This document shows, piece by piece, positions 5,951-6,254 of a stretch of 6,254 nt of DNA (positions are counted from its first letter, which is position 1; each line of letters starts with the position of its first letter). The notes beneath the pieces are model-generated. The model was not told the origin of the DNA. It saw nothing but the letters and a program-made list of their open reading frames with translations, and ran no database searches. The position numbers and the translations under genes are program-made. Source of the DNA: Actinomycetes bacterium (GTDB taxonomy: Bacteria > Actinomycetota > Actinomycetes > Actinomycetales > Microbacteriaceae); NCBI GenBank assembly GCA_023386675.1, contig JAEWJG010000282.1:1-6254 (forward strand), in the 5' to 3' direction.

Positions 5951-6094
5951 TCACCGCAGGTACCGATCCCAGAGGAGGGTCCTGCGGTAGAGATCCGGCG
6001 GGTGGCAGCCGCTGTCGCGGTCGTCCCCGTGGAGCAGCGCGTGACCGAAGTCGCGCAGGTGGGCGGCGTAGGTACGCCAGGAACTGGTGTTCAT
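5951..6094 (-). CDS. 47-residue hypothetical protein
   Basis: I do not recognise this small soluble protein. It begins MNTSSWRTYAAHLRDFGHAL and ends in PPDLYRRTLLWDRYLR. It is rich in His, Arg, Asp and aromatic residues (five His, three Tyr, two Trp) with one Cys (Cys30), and has no membrane segment or signal peptide. The frame is open upstream to an ATG at 6175 (74 residues). The ATG at 6094 is preferred because a GGAAG ribosome site (6106-6110) lies 11 nt before it, and third positions become strongly G/C only after this codon. The immediately following hairpin supports a real transcription unit. It might bind metal or nucleic acid, but nothing in the sequence proves this. Confidence 0.6.
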   Translation of the reverse strand: MNTSSWRTYAAHLRDFGHALLHGDDRDSGCHPPDLYRRTLLWDRYLR

Positions 6095-6153
6095 TCGTGG
6101 TTCTTCTTCCGGTTGTGCGTCCTTGCACACCGATGCACGCGGGCAGGCGCGAT

Positions 6154-6184
6154 CGGACGCTGGATGGATGAGCATCCGCGTCCG
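6154..6184. other. Hairpin upstream of the 47-residue gene
   Basis: CGGACGC (6154-6160), a bulged T (6161) and GGATG (6162-6166) pair with CATCCGCGTCCG (6173-6184) around a GATGAG loop. This gives 12 bp with one bulge. No T tract follows on either side. On the minus strand it lies 60 nt before the small gene's ATG, so it could be a leader structure, or the terminator of something beyond the window. A 5-bp stem (TGTGC/GCACA, 6114-6118 with 6125-6129) follows it towards the gene. The 160 bases 6095-6254 hold no other gene that I can see. Confidence 0.45.
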
Positions 6185-6223
6185 CGCGTCGCTTAACGCA
6201 CGGAGGGCGGCGCCCCCGTTCCC

Positions 6224-6241
6224 GGGGGGGCCCCCCCCCCC
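6224..6241. other. G/C homopolymer tract, probable contig-end artefact
   Basis: Seven G (6224-6230) run directly into eleven C (6231-6241), followed by more C-rich sequence to the window end. Such runs do not occur elsewhere in the window. Low-quality read ends or assembly collapse at a contig edge explain this best. Bases after about 6206 should not be trusted for gene calls. Confidence 0.6.
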
Positions 6242-6254
6242 ACCCCGGCCCGCG

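Noticed and set aside
6095..6175. Upstream start at 6175 for the 47-residue gene
   Set aside because: Third codon positions there are much less G/C-rich, the region forms hairpins, and a ribosome site sits before the ATG at 6094.
5249..6196. Plus-strand open frame of about 315 codons across the methyltransferase region
   Set aside because: Antisense shadow. The opposite strand carries the methyltransferase motifs DLGCGPG and KPGGVLLLAF.

Overview
The window is GC-rich DNA with G or C at most third codon positions. It carries actinobacterial features: a two-permease sugar ABC cassette without its own ATPase, a LacI-family regulator, and apparently leaderless genes. A high-GC actinobacterium, possibly of the Microbacteriaceae, is the best guess. 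That placement is inference, since no marker gene is present.

Left half (35-3263, plus strand): a tightly packed sugar-uptake operon tail. A MalF-type permease overlaps a MalG-type permease by ATGA. A 79-residue two-helix membrane protein of unknown function follows after 4 nt, then a LacI-family repressor after 13 nt. The substrate-binding lipoprotein is probably just upstream of base 1. No ATPase gene lies in the window, so a shared MsiK-type ATPase elsewhere may power the importer.

Convergent gap (3264-3471): about 208 bp between the LacI gene and an oppositely oriented transporter gene. It holds a strong hairpin (likely a shared terminator), two smaller hairpins whose loops share the octamer CTTTCGGG, and two LacI-operator-like palindromes. 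This is the least explained part of the window.

Right half (3472-6094, minus strand): a MarR-family regulator followed by a 12-helix MFS drug/H+ antiporter-like gene, a classic regulator-efflux pair. The MarR promoter and a likely operator overlap the 3' end of the gene before it, a small class I SAM-dependent methyltransferase. Promoter geometry suggests that MarR, and perhaps the methyltransferase, is translated from a leaderless mRNA. Further right is a 47-residue hypothetical protein closed by a strong terminator-like hairpin and preceded by another hairpin.

Right end (about 6206-6254): long G and C homopolymers that look like a contig end or assembly artefact. No RNA genes of known class, insertion sequences, CRISPR arrays or phage genes were recognised. 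Most of the content is ordinary accessory metabolism and efflux.
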